A stretch of DNA of 64,000 nucleotides. Origin: Euryarchaeota archaeon UBA23. Its GTDB lineage: Archaea > Thermoplasmatota > Poseidoniia > Poseidoniales > Thalassarchaeaceae. The DNA lies in NCBI GenBank assembly GCA_002498725.1, contig DAIJ01000008.1, positions 12,035 through 76,034 on the forward strand, given 5' to 3'. Positions 19,136 through 27,770 of the stretch are shown piece by piece. Each line of letters opens with the position of its first letter. Within the stretch, counting starts at the first letter, position 1. The notes beneath the pieces were generated by a model. It ran no database searches. It was not told where the DNA came from and saw only the letters and a list, made by a program, of their open reading frames with translations. The translations under genes were made by a program, and so were the position numbers.

Positions 19136-19864
19136 ATGGGCAACATCATGGCCGTAACAAATATGCTTGAAGATGGCGAGTTCGATGTCCAAGTCTGGGA
19201 TGATGGTATTGAAGTGTGGATAACACAAATGGGATCTTTGATGAATATGAATACTGCATTCGTTGACAGGGAAAATGGAATAGTTGCAATAATCGACCCT
19301 TTCGATGGCAAAAGATGGACTCAGGCATTAGAAAAAGAAGGATTAGTCCCTACTCATCTTCTTTACACGCACACTCACAGAGATCATGCAGCAGGATATC
19401 CTGGTATGATGAAAAGATTCCCAGACCTAGAGGTCTGGGGGCATGAAGAGGCAAGGGTTCCCAATCTACTTGCTCATGTTGTATTTCGAAAAATAGACTT
19501 TACAGATACATGGGATTGTAAACCTGATGAGTCAGTTGAATGGTCAGCAGGCAATATTAAACTTACAGTTACGCATTCGCCGGGACATGCACCAGGGCAT
19601 GTGACATTTCATGGACATGGTGTATATCATGCAGGAGACTTACTTTTTGTTAAAAGTGCAGGAAGAGTAGATTTACCCGGAGGAGATCCTCCGGCCCAAC
19701 AAAGGAGCCTAATTAATGCAAAAAAAATACTCAGTGAACTACCTCCTGATTGGAGACTAATTCCTGGTCATAGATATGACCCGTACAATAATGAAATACC
19801 GGATTGGATTAGCCTTGGAGAAGTTCTTGTGTACAATTATTTCTTAGCTCATATTACTGAATAA
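19136..19864 (+). CDS. MBL-fold metallo-hydrolase
   Basis: 242 residues with the metallo-beta-lactamase metal site HTHRDHAAG (HxHxDH), a later THSPGHAPGHVTF and GDLLFVKSAGRVDLPGGD, and a final histidine in PGHRYDP. These are the ligands of a di-metal hydrolase of the glyoxalase II or persulfide dioxygenase type. The substrate cannot be read from sequence. The second ATG (19148, MAVTNMLEDG) is an equally good start. It is divergent from leuS, and its 3' end is 3 nt from the convergent aceE stop. Confidence 0.85.
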   Translation: MGNIMAVTNMLEDGEFDVQVWDDGIEVWITQMGSLMNMNTAFVDRENGIVAIIDPFDGKRWTQALEKEGLVPTHLLYTHTHRDHAAGYPGMMKRFPDLEVWGHEEARVPNLLAHVVFRKIDFTDTWDCKPDESVEWSAGNIKLTVTHSPGHAPGHVTFHGHGVYHAGDLLFVKSAGRVDLPGGDPPAQQRSLINAKKILSELPPDWRLIPGHRYDPYNNEIPDWISLGEVLVYNYFLAHITE

Positions 19865-19867
19865 TAA

Positions 19868-22522
19868 TTACATTGTCTTATCATAACGATCGAAGATTAT
19901 TCCTAATTCTTTTGTTGCTTTTACTGTTGTCCCATCTGGCATTTTTCCATCTTGTTCTAGAGCCGAAAGAGCAGCCACAACTATACTTGCTGTATCTATC
20001 TCAAAGAATCTTCTTAGAGCATCTCTTGTATCCGATCTTCCGAATCCGTCAGTACCAAGTACAACATAACGACCGCCCACCCAACGTTGAATCATTTCCG
20101 GAATTGCAGCAATATAATCACTAGCAGCAATAGTAGTTGTTTCATCTCCAAAGCAATGACTTACGTAAGCAATTTTAGGATCCTGTGGATTAAGGCGAGT
20201 AGCCCTCTCTGCTTCTAAACCAGCACGACGTAGTTCCCCGTAGGATGGTACAGACCAAATCTCTGCGCGTATACCACGATTTTCCAGTTCTTCAGCGGCT
20301 TCTAAAACATGAGAAAGTATCGGGCCTGATCCTAGTAATCTTATCATTGGCTCTTTTCCAGACTTTGCTTTTTTCAATAAGTAAGCGCCCTGTATTAATC
20401 CCTCTTCACAGCCTTCTGGTTTTGGAGGTTGTTGCTCATTTTGATTGTAAAGCATAACATAGTGAAAAACGTCTTTATTTTGATTCCACATCTCATCAAT
20501 TCCATGCTTGATAATAGTCGCTAATTCATATGCATATGAAGGGTCCCAAGCACGACAGTAAGGTACTGTGCTAGCATGTAATAATGAATGGCCATCCTGA
20601 TGCTGTAATCCTTCACCATTCAATGTGGTTCGGCCTGCAGTTGCGCCCATCAAAAAGCCACGAGCACGCGCATCAGAAGCCTGCCATATCTGATCATTTA
20701 CTCTTTGGAAACCAAACATAGAATAGAAAATATAGAATGGCAATGTTGGAGTTCCTGAATGAGAATATGAAGTTGCACTCGCAATCCAAGAAGCAATTGA
20801 ATTAGCCTCTGAAATTCCCTCTTGGAGAACCTGTCCGGATTTTGATTCCTTATATTTCATAAGCATTTTATGATCTACTGGCTTGTAAAGTTGACCAAAA
20901 GAAGAATAAATACCAAACTCGGAAAATAGTGGGTCCATACCAAAAGTTCGTCCTTCATCAGGAATTATTGGTACAATTCTATCTCCTATTTCTGACTTCA
21001 TCAAACCCCTAAGTAGGCGAACAAATGCCATCGTAGTAGATACTTGCTGACCCTCAGGAGTTCCCGCATCAAATGATGCATATGTTTCTAACTTGGGGAG
21101 TTTATTGGTTATTTTTGGAGAACGTCTCTCTGGAAGATAACCACCCAATGAAATTCGTCTGGAGTGTAAATATTGCAATGCCTCTGAGTCTTCATCTAAA
21201 TTATAGAAAGGATCTTCTTCAAGTTTAGAGTCGTCTACGGGTATCTCAAGTCTATCTCTATAAGAAATTAAATCTTCTAAACTCATTTTCTTCTTCTGAT
21301 GAGTCGTGTTTCTCGCCTCAAATGTGTCAATACCCCAACCTTTCACTGTGTGAGCTAGAATCGCTACTGGTTTATCCGAATGTTTAGCAGCATTGTATGC
21401 TGCCCACACCTTAATTGGATCATGCCCACCACGGCGTAATTTAGAGAGTTCTTCGTCTGTAATTCCAGCAGACATTGCTTCTAGTGATGAATGTCCTGAG
21501 AAAAGTTCCTCTCTGAAATCTGATACACTTAGAGTACTCATTCTCTGAAAATCTCCATCTGTTATTGCTTCTAGACGATTGAGTAATGCACCATCATAAT
21601 CACTAGCAAATAATCTATCCCAATTTGAATCCCATAGCACCTTGAATACATCCCATCCGGCTCCCCTGTAGAGGCCTTCAAGTTCTTGGATTATCTTTGA
21701 GTTACCTCTTACTGGACCATCCAGTCTTTGTAGATTGCAATTTACTATAGTAATTAGATTATCTAATTTCTCTCGACCGGCTACTGCGATTGCAGCAATA
21801 GCCTCTGGTTCATCCATTTCTCCATCACCCAGAAATGCAAATATCGTTGATTCGGAGGTATCAACTAATCCCCTATTATGAATATATTTCCAAAAACGAG
21901 CATGCATTACAGCAGATAGTGGCCCAAGTCCCATTGAAACTGTTGGATACTCCCAAAATTCTGGCATCAATCGAGGATGTGGATATGAAGAAAGTCCATC
22001 GCTGAAAGCCTCTTGGCGAAAATTAGTTAATTGTTCTCTATTAAGGCGCCCTTCCAGAAATGCTCTAGCATAGATCCCCGGACTGCCATGTCCCTGTATG
22101 TACAAAGCATCGCCTATCCCATTGCTATCTTTTCCTCTAAATATATGATTAAAACCTACTTCATATAGTGTTGAAGATGAGGCATAAGTAGAGATGTGCC
22201 CTCCAATCCCATCTATTCTTCTATTTGCATCCGAGACCATTAAAGCAGAATTCCAAAGGATTGAGTTCTGAATCTCCTTCTCAAGTTTAACATCCCCTGG
22301 ATAAGGTTCCTGATGATCCCATGATATTGAGTTCACATATGGAGTTCTAGATAAAGAAGAAATCTGAATATTAAGGTCATTAGATTCCGAAAGAAGCTCG
22401 TGTAATAGCAATCGAGCTCGTTCTATACCCTGAGAGTCTACGACGTCGCGTAATGCTTCAATCCACTCATCAGTTTCCTCTGGATCTATATCCGGAAGTC
22501 GTTGTCGGTGGTTAACGGACAT
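19868..22522 (-). CDS. aceE: Pyruvate dehydrogenase E1 component, homodimeric type
   Basis: Thiamine-diphosphate-dependent decarboxylation of pyruvate and transfer to a lipoyl E2. The 884-residue length and motifs match the single-chain AceE: ISTYASSSTLYEVGFNH, HGSPGIYARAFLEGRLN, the ThDP segment FLGDGEMDEPEAIAAI with VNCNLQRLDGPVRGN, and PDEGRTFGMDPLF in the pyrimidine-binding half. I chose ATG 22522 (MSVNHRQRLPDIDPEE), the usual AceE start; the frame is open to 22585 with unrelated residues. A 19-bp near-perfect palindrome sits 6 nt before the start. No E2 or E3 gene lies nearby. Confidence 0.93.
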   Translation of the reverse strand: MSVNHRQRLPDIDPEETDEWIEALRDVVDSQGIERARLLLHELLSESNDLNIQISSLSRTPYVNSISWDHQEPYPGDVKLEKEIQNSILWNSALMVSDANRRIDGIGGHISTYASSSTLYEVGFNHIFRGKDSNGIGDALYIQGHGSPGIYARAFLEGRLNREQLTNFRQEAFSDGLSSYPHPRLMPEFWEYPTVSMGLGPLSAVMHARFWKYIHNRGLVDTSESTIFAFLGDGEMDEPEAIAAIAVAGREKLDNLITIVNCNLQRLDGPVRGNSKIIQELEGLYRGAGWDVFKVLWDSNWDRLFASDYDGALLNRLEAITDGDFQRMSTLSVSDFREELFSGHSSLEAMSAGITDEELSKLRRGGHDPIKVWAAYNAAKHSDKPVAILAHTVKGWGIDTFEARNTTHQKKKMSLEDLISYRDRLEIPVDDSKLEEDPFYNLDEDSEALQYLHSRRISLGGYLPERRSPKITNKLPKLETYASFDAGTPEGQQVSTTMAFVRLLRGLMKSEIGDRIVPIIPDEGRTFGMDPLFSEFGIYSSFGQLYKPVDHKMLMKYKESKSGQVLQEGISEANSIASWIASATSYSHSGTPTLPFYIFYSMFGFQRVNDQIWQASDARARGFLMGATAGRTTLNGEGLQHQDGHSLLHASTVPYCRAWDPSYAYELATIIKHGIDEMWNQNKDVFHYVMLYNQNEQQPPKPEGCEEGLIQGAYLLKKAKSGKEPMIRLLGSGPILSHVLEAAEELENRGIRAEIWSVPSYGELRRAGLEAERATRLNPQDPKIAYVSHCFGDETTTIAASDYIAAIPEMIQRWVGGRYVVLGTDGFGRSDTRDALRRFFEIDTASIVVAALSALEQDGKMPDGTTVKATKELGIIFDRYDKTM

Positions 22523-22528
22523 GGGAAC

Positions 22529-22547
22529 ACCTGCCCTATGGGCAGGT
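22529..22547 (-). promoter_or_regulatory. Hairpin over the ribosome-binding region of aceE
   Basis: Two perfectly complementary 8-nt arms, ACCTGCCC and GGGCAGGT, flank a 3-nt loop. On the aceE sense strand the second arm (GGGCAGGT, with an AGGT that could serve as ribosome site) ends 6 nt before the ATG. A folded RNA would hide that site; alternatively it is a protein operator. Confidence 0.45.
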
Positions 22548-22585
22548 ATCCGAATCGATCGACTGATTTCAATGATCGCAATCAA

Positions 22586-23176
22586 TTATTCTAACTTAGG
22601 GCTCTTATTAGGGCCTACTTCAATTACATGACATTCATGTTCAGTACGAATACCAGCAACAGTAATTGAGGAGTCGCCTTGAATAGATCTACTACCGCTC
22701 CATTTTCTTACCGTGCGTTCTACAGTATGTTTACCGGGAATATTGTTAGGATCTACTTTAAGTTCAACTTGAGTGTTTTCTAGGGCCCCTAACCAGAGTA
22801 ATACTGCCTCTATAGCGCGAGTCGCGGCCCCTCTACGCTGTTCTGAAGATCTGATCCAATACCCTAAATTCCAATCGGCCTCTACGGTTCTTGTTACTGT
22901 ATCAAATCCAATTAACCCAAGAATTGTGGAATCCCATGGACGTAAGATCACCCAATGATGCATACGTCCAACACGACCCATACGTTCTGCCTCATCTAGA
23001 AATTCCTCAATCTGAGTTACGGTATCTTGCTCAGGGAGTATCCATGGCATCGCCCTACTAACCTCGGGCCAAGTTTCCTCAAATGCCTCAATTAATGGAA
23101 GGCTGTGAGTAGTATTTGCTGGCCTCAACACCATGTTTTCGTCGACTTGGATCGTCGTGGTCGCGCGACGAATCAT
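22586..23176 (-). CDS. GNAT-family N-acetyltransferase (RimJ/RimL-like)
   Basis: 196 residues. The order is that of GNAT enzymes: an N-terminal strand with MVLRPANTTHSLPLIEAF, a central HHWVILRPWDSTILGLIGFD, LGYWIRSSEQRRGAATRAIEA holding the acetyl-CoA pyrophosphate loop (QRRGAAT), and ELKVDPNNIPGKHTVER, the region that in RimJ/RimL reads N.xS..v.ek. It probably acetylates a protein N-terminus or small molecule. The start at 23176 keeps the conserved beta-1 strand; ATG 23134 would remove it. It lies just upstream of aceE on the same strand. Confidence 0.8.
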   Translation of the reverse strand: MIRRATTTIQVDENMVLRPANTTHSLPLIEAFEETWPEVSRAMPWILPEQDTVTQIEEFLDEAERMGRVGRMHHWVILRPWDSTILGLIGFDTVTRTVEADWNLGYWIRSSEQRRGAATRAIEAVLLWLGALENTQVELKVDPNNIPGKHTVERTVRKWSGSRSIQGDSSITVAGIRTEHECHVIEVGPNKSPKLE

Positions 23177-23241
23177 GCATCCCGCTTCTTAGATACACAG
23201 ATGAGCCCTACGGTTCGAGAACCTAGATGATTGATGTAAAA

Positions 23242-24483
23242 TCAAGGGCGTAACTTTGCTTTCGCTGACTTAACGTGGGGGTCTTCTGGATATGCCTCTA
23301 TCGCTTTTTCAATCATCTTATCTACTGCTGATGCCCTGCCTATCCTTTGTAAGAGGGCTCCAACCGGATACAGAAGTTTTGTTCGTTCTCCCAAATGAGG
23401 ACCTACCTCATCAATTAGCACGGTTGCTTGAGCATTCTCTTTGCGTTTTGCCGCCTCCATGGCATCTCTTATTTTCATTACTAAATCTCTATCTTGCCAT
23501 TCCTCTTGCTGAGGCCATGGCCAAAATCCATTATCATCTGAGTTTTCAATTTCTTCTTCCATAAGATGAGGAAGAGTTGGGGGGCGTGGAATTCTGGGTA
23601 TGGTTGGAGGCTTTTGGGTATTATTTCCATCAAATGCAGCATCCATTGGATCTACTGGACGAGCCGCCACTGGAGGAGGAGGGGGGGCAGGCATATCTGC
23701 TCTCAATAGAGGAGGAGGGGGTTGCAATGATTCGACTTCTTTACTCTGTTCTAGATTTTCTTCTGAATTCGGAGGTTCAGATTGCGAATCTTGAACTTGA
23801 AGTCTTTCGACTATTTCCGACTTATTTCCTGATGTCGATAAACCTGCTTCTTTTGCCATCTCTATCAATTCAGCTTTCTTCAAATTCATTAGATTAGCAG
23901 GAGGTTCTTCATTAAACACTTCTTCAAATTCAGAAGATAAAGGAGGGTCTAAAGCTTCCTCTTCAGATGTGTCATCTACTGAAAATGATTCTATTGGCTC
24001 AACTAGAGTTATCTGTTGTTTTGGTATTTCTTCCAATATCTCTTCTTCCTCCTCAGGAATCTCAAATTTGGTCACAAATGCGGGGGCATCTGCTGCAGTC
24101 AATTCGTATTCCTCATCATCCTCTTCACTCGATTCAGGATGATCAACAGTCATAGCAAATGTAGGATTAATGCTCATTTTGATGCCATCAGATTCATCAT
24201 ATTGTTCAACATCAATAGTTACATCTTCCATCTTGAAGGAGCCCCTTGACCAATCAATCACTTCTTCTTGATCTTCTTCGTCAGAATCTGCCAGAAGTTG
24301 ATCGAATAAATCATTAGTTTGGGATTCATCTATAGTTGTAACTTGCTGAAAAGAGGCCTTTCCTAATTGATACATACATTGAGAGCATTCTGAGGACCCC
24401 TCTGGATTATTTGTCCCACATAATGGACATTCAATCATTGACTGCGATTCTTGCTTACGCCAATTTTTGAACTTATCAAACAC
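23242..24483 (-). CDS. Zinc-ribbon, SAP-domain and proline-rich protein
   Basis: About 413 residues. In order: an N-terminal zinc ribbon (CPLCGTNNPEGSSECSQC); a long, strongly acidic low-complexity region; a SAP motif (LMNLKKAELIEMAKEAGL, then SEIVERL), a helix-extension-helix fold that binds DNA or RNA; a proline-rich linker with PPPPLL and PAPPPPPV; and a C-terminal helical domain with TPR-like character (PVGALLQRIGRASAVDKMI). GTG 24483 is the likely start because GGTGG lies just before it; the upstream frame to 24540 matches nothing. The role is unknown; nucleic acid binding and scaffolding are suggested by the domains. Confidence 0.7.
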   Translation of the reverse strand: MFDKFKNWRKQESQSMIECPLCGTNNPEGSSECSQCMYQLGKASFQQVTTIDESQTNDLFDQLLADSDEEDQEEVIDWSRGSFKMEDVTIDVEQYDESDGIKMSINPTFAMTVDHPESSEEDDEEYELTAADAPAFVTKFEIPEEEEEILEEIPKQQITLVEPIESFSVDDTSEEEALDPPLSSEFEEVFNEEPPANLMNLKKAELIEMAKEAGLSTSGNKSEIVERLQVQDSQSEPPNSEENLEQSKEVESLQPPPPLLRADMPAPPPPPVAARPVDPMDAAFDGNNTQKPPTIPRIPRPPTLPHLMEEEIENSDDNGFWPWPQQEEWQDRDLVMKIRDAMEAAKRKENAQATVLIDEVGPHLGERTKLLYPVGALLQRIGRASAVDKMIEKAIEAYPEDPHVKSAKAKLRP

Positions 24484-24623
24484 CGTGCTACCACCCACAA
24501 AGACGAGGTGCTTCGGCCGCGTTCCGCGTATAACCCTCACCCTAATTTGTAAGCAAAGTGCTCATGGAGCAACGTCATGTGTATTTGCAAAGCGTGATGT
24601 GTAATTGATTACGGGCAGAAGAC

Positions 24624-26546
24624 ATGGGGACACCAGGAAGTACTCCTTCGAGATTTACTCGGAGTCAGGATCATCATGATGTTTTCATGCAACTAATTAA
24701 GTGGGAATTAGATGATGAATTAAGAGCGACTGAAGAACGATTGAGGAATTGGTCAAGGAAAAAATTATCATCTCATGGATTGGCTTTATTTGATCTCCAA
24801 GCAAAACCAGACGGTTGGTTGTTTGGTCAAAGAATTGTTAAATTACAGTTAGAAAAACGAGCCAATTTGGGATCTCATAGATTTCGGCAAGGAGATATAG
24901 TAATATTAAGTAGAGGAGATCCAATTGGTGAAAAAACAATTGAAGGAATCGTTTCAGATAGATCTCGTAATAGAATAAGAATTGTTCTATCTGAGCTTCC
25001 TAGTGGGTTAAGAAGTGGTTTTTGGAGAATGGATAGAGCTGCAAACAAAGTTGCCTTTGATAGAATGCACGATGCTCTAAATTCAATATTTGATGAAGAG
25101 GGAGGCGCACCATTACGTGAACTACTGCTAGGTCTTGTTTATGATCCAATAGCAACAGCCAGCCTAGGCCCTGAGTTAGGTGGTATGAATCGAAAACCAA
25201 TGAGTAAATCGGAGGGCCTGAATGAGTCTCAGAAAATCGCTGCAAATGCAGCTACTAACCGTAGACTTACATTGATACAAGGCCCCCCTGGTACAGGAAA
25301 AACATATACTGCTGTTCGTATTTTAGAGTCTTGGGCGAGTCAAGATATCGGTACAATCCTAGCTGTTGCTGACTCAAATGTTGCTGTTGATAACTTACTC
25401 GAAGGTCTACTAGATTTAGGTGTGAGTGCAATAAGACTGGGGCAGCCAGTAAAAGTTAGAGAGTCTCTGAGAATTGCAACAGTTGACGCACAAATGGAAA
25501 ATCACCCACTTAGGAGAGACTTAATTGAGCATCTAGAGTTGAATGAAAAACTTGCTCGAAGAATACCCGGTATGAAAGGAAAAGAAAAAGGATTAGCGCA
25601 TAGAGATTTAAACAGAGGATGGAAAGAAGTTCGGCGTATAGAATCACAAATGCGTGATGATATACTAGGTCGTGCTCAGGTTCTATGTTGTACGTGTATA
25701 GGTGTTGGACATCATCTGCTAGATGGTCGTAATTTTTCTAGGGTATTAATTGATGAAGCAACTCAGGCAACTGAACCTGCAAGTCTGGTTCCGCTTGTAC
25801 GTGGTGCAAGACAAGTGGTTCTAGTAGGCGATCATAGACAATTACCTCCAACTGTAATAAGCCAACGTGCTGAAAATGGAGGGTTAAGACGATCTTTATT
25901 TGAAAGAATAATTGAAATGGGTATTGAACCAATCCTACTAGATACACAGTATAGAATGCATCCTGAAATCTCAAACTTTCCGAATAAAGCATTCTATGAT
26001 GGTAATCTTATTGATGGAATTAGTGAAGATGAACGACCCAACCCTGCAGGCTTCCTTTGGAATGATTGGGAAATTCCAATCGCGTTTTTGCCTGTTAATG
26101 GAGGAGAAATGAGTTCTCCGGATGGTTCATCCAAGGAAAACCTTGCAGAAGCGGGATGGGTTGCTAGAATTCTTGAGAATCTACTTGAGCCGGGTGATTT
26201 ACTAGAGACAGATATTGGTATAATTACTCCCTATGCAGGACAGGTAAGAGCTATTCGAGATGCATTACCTCAAAAAAGAGAGAGTATTGAAGTAAATACA
26301 GTAGATGGTTATCAAGGAAGAGAAAAAGAAGTGATAATATTCTCTTGTGTGAGATCTAATGACGAAGGTACGGTTGGTTTTCTCTCTGATCCAAGAAGAC
26401 TCAATGTGGCACTAACTCGATCAAGGCGTGGCCTCATAGTAATTGGAGACCCTGACACACTGAGGAATGACCCAGTTTGGTCTGATTGGTTGTCACACAT
26501 ACGCAGTCGTAACCTTGAGGCGTGGCACATTCTCGGGATGGCCTGA
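24624..26546 (+). CDS. UPF1/SMUBP-2-like superfamily 1 helicase
   Basis: 640 residues. An N-terminal beta-barrel domain precedes the RecA-like cores. Motifs are I GPPGTGKTYTAVRIL, II (DEAA type) VLIDEATQATEPASL, III GDHRQLPPTV, IV LDTQYRMHPEIS, V NTVDGYQGREKEVIIFS, and VI NVALTRSRRGLIVIGD. This set defines the UPF1-like group (IGHMBP2, Dna2, Sen1), which moves 5' to 3' on RNA or DNA. There is no Dna2-type nuclease or Fe-S domain, so an IGHMBP2-like role is more likely. It heads a plus-strand run with RDD, sua5 and map. Confidence 0.9.
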   Translation: MGTPGSTPSRFTRSQDHHDVFMQLIKWELDDELRATEERLRNWSRKKLSSHGLALFDLQAKPDGWLFGQRIVKLQLEKRANLGSHRFRQGDIVILSRGDPIGEKTIEGIVSDRSRNRIRIVLSELPSGLRSGFWRMDRAANKVAFDRMHDALNSIFDEEGGAPLRELLLGLVYDPIATASLGPELGGMNRKPMSKSEGLNESQKIAANAATNRRLTLIQGPPGTGKTYTAVRILESWASQDIGTILAVADSNVAVDNLLEGLLDLGVSAIRLGQPVKVRESLRIATVDAQMENHPLRRDLIEHLELNEKLARRIPGMKGKEKGLAHRDLNRGWKEVRRIESQMRDDILGRAQVLCCTCIGVGHHLLDGRNFSRVLIDEATQATEPASLVPLVRGARQVVLVGDHRQLPPTVISQRAENGGLRRSLFERIIEMGIEPILLDTQYRMHPEISNFPNKAFYDGNLIDGISEDERPNPAGFLWNDWEIPIAFLPVNGGEMSSPDGSSKENLAEAGWVARILENLLEPGDLLETDIGIITPYAGQVRAIRDALPQKRESIEVNTVDGYQGREKEVIIFSCVRSNDEGTVGFLSDPRRLNVALTRSRRGLIVIGDPDTLRNDPVWSDWLSHIRSRNLEAWHILGMA

Positions 26547-26554
26547 GAGAGAGT

Positions 26555-27130
26555 ATGTCGGACCATGATTCACCTATTTCTGTGCAGTCAGGAGGAACTC
26601 TGGCTAAGCAAATAGTTACTGCGGAAGAAGGAGGGCATTGGCCAATACCAGAAGGCACAATTCTAGCTAGTGGTGTTCAACGTACTGCTGCTCTAAGTGT
26701 TGATATTGTAATAGTGACTACAATATTGATGGTTGTTAGTCGTTGGCAAATTCTGAATGCTTGGAATATTACATTATGGCTTTCTTCAGGATTTCATCAT
26801 TCACTTGCTATGGTTATGATACTCTTTATTTCTCATTGGCTATATTGGAGATGGACAGGTATGAAATTTTCCAGATCTTTGGGCCAAAGAATGCTTGGTC
26901 TGGCTGTTTTAGCAGAAGATGGTTCTGAGATGACTAGTCAAATGTGGGATCAACGTTCTAGAAGGAAATTAATCTTCCTTATTCCTGTGATAAATCTTGT
27001 TTTTGGGATTAGAGAATTGCTTAGGATATCTAGTAGACATACTCATCAATCAAATATGGATCTACACGTTGGTTCAATTGTAGTTCAGGCCAATTCCTTG
27101 CCCCCTGCTTCACGCAGGCATATCAAGTGA
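26555..27130 (+). CDS. RDD-family membrane protein
   Basis: About 191 residues. A soluble N-terminus is followed by GVQRTAALSVDIVIV (the RDD first helix with its conserved D), a central helix, MILFISHWLYWRWTG, and the diagnostic SRSLGQRMLGLAVLAEDG. A further hydrophobic segment (FLIPVINLVFGI) follows. RDD proteins are 3-helix membrane proteins, some linked to ion exchange; this one's function is not known. ATG 26555 is preferred over 26522, which lies inside the helicase gene. The next gene starts 1 nt after its stop. Confidence 0.75.
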   Translation: MSDHDSPISVQSGGTLAKQIVTAEEGGHWPIPEGTILASGVQRTAALSVDIVIVTTILMVVSRWQILNAWNITLWLSSGFHHSLAMVMILFISHWLYWRWTGMKFSRSLGQRMLGLAVLAEDGSEMTSQMWDQRSRRKLIFLIPVINLVFGIRELLRISSRHTHQSNMDLHVGSIVVQANSLPPASRRHIK

Positions 27131-27131
27131 G

Positions 27132-27770
27132 GTGACCAATTTGGAGGAAGCAATTAGAATAGCTATAGATGGAGATTGTATAGTATATCCAACTACCACT
27201 CAGCCGGCTCTAGGATGTATTCCTAACTCCGCCTCTTTAGATAAATTATTTGCCATAAAAAATAGACCCTCTAACATGCCTGTAAGTATAGGGGTCGCTA
27301 ATCTAGAACAGGCATCTAGTATCGTTGAGTTAACTGATGATATTTCTGAATTATTGTCGTCTTTTCCAGAGGGGGCGATTACTCTTCTACTCCCTGCGAA
27401 GACTCTTCTTGATTCACGTTTAGGTGGTAAAAAAATAGCTATCAGAGTAGTTGCTCATCCAATTGCAAAGGCATTACTGCAAGCCACCGGACCTCTTACC
27501 GCTACTTCTGCAAATATTAGTGGAGAAATACCAGATGAAACTTGTAAAAAAGCCGCTAATAAATTAAGAAAAATGGGTTTTAAGATAGGTGTTGTAGACG
27601 GAAATACGGCCTCTGGTCCCCCCAGTACTTTGATATCGTGGTATTCGGTCTGTGATGCGCCCGATTACCCGAGCATTGAGGTCCTGAGAGAAGGAATTGT
27701 ACCTACTGAAGAGGTTGAAAAATGGTGGAAGAAGAAGATCTCAAACAGTGGAAAGACGCTGGGCATGTAG
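27132..27770 (+). CDS. L-threonylcarbamoyladenylate synthase (Sua5/YrdC family)
   Basis: Makes threonylcarbamoyl-AMP, used by KEOPS for t6A37 of ANN-decoding tRNAs. The 212-residue YrdC-type fold shows YPTTTQPALGC, LFAIKNRPSNMPVSI, GAITLLLPAK, AIRVVAHPIAKALLQ and TATSANISGE. The length is that of the single-domain YrdC form, without the C-terminal Sua5 domain. It starts with GTG 1 nt after the RDD gene and overlaps map by 49 nt. The KEOPS subunit Pcc1 lies at 62008. Confidence 0.88.
   Translation: MTNLEEAIRIAIDGDCIVYPTTTQPALGCIPNSASLDKLFAIKNRPSNMPVSIGVANLEQASSIVELTDDISELLSSFPEGAITLLLPAKTLLDSRLGGKKIAIRVVAHPIAKALLQATGPLTATSANISGEIPDETCKKAANKLRKMGFKIGVVDGNTASGPPSTLISWYSVCDAPDYPSIEVLREGIVPTEEVEKWWKKKISNSGKTLGM

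Noticed and set aside
23152..23171. TCGTCG/CGACGA inverted repeat near the GNAT gene start
   Set aside because: It falls inside the coding sequence if the conserved first strand (TTTIQVDENMVLRP) is part of the protein, as I believe, so it need not be regulatory.
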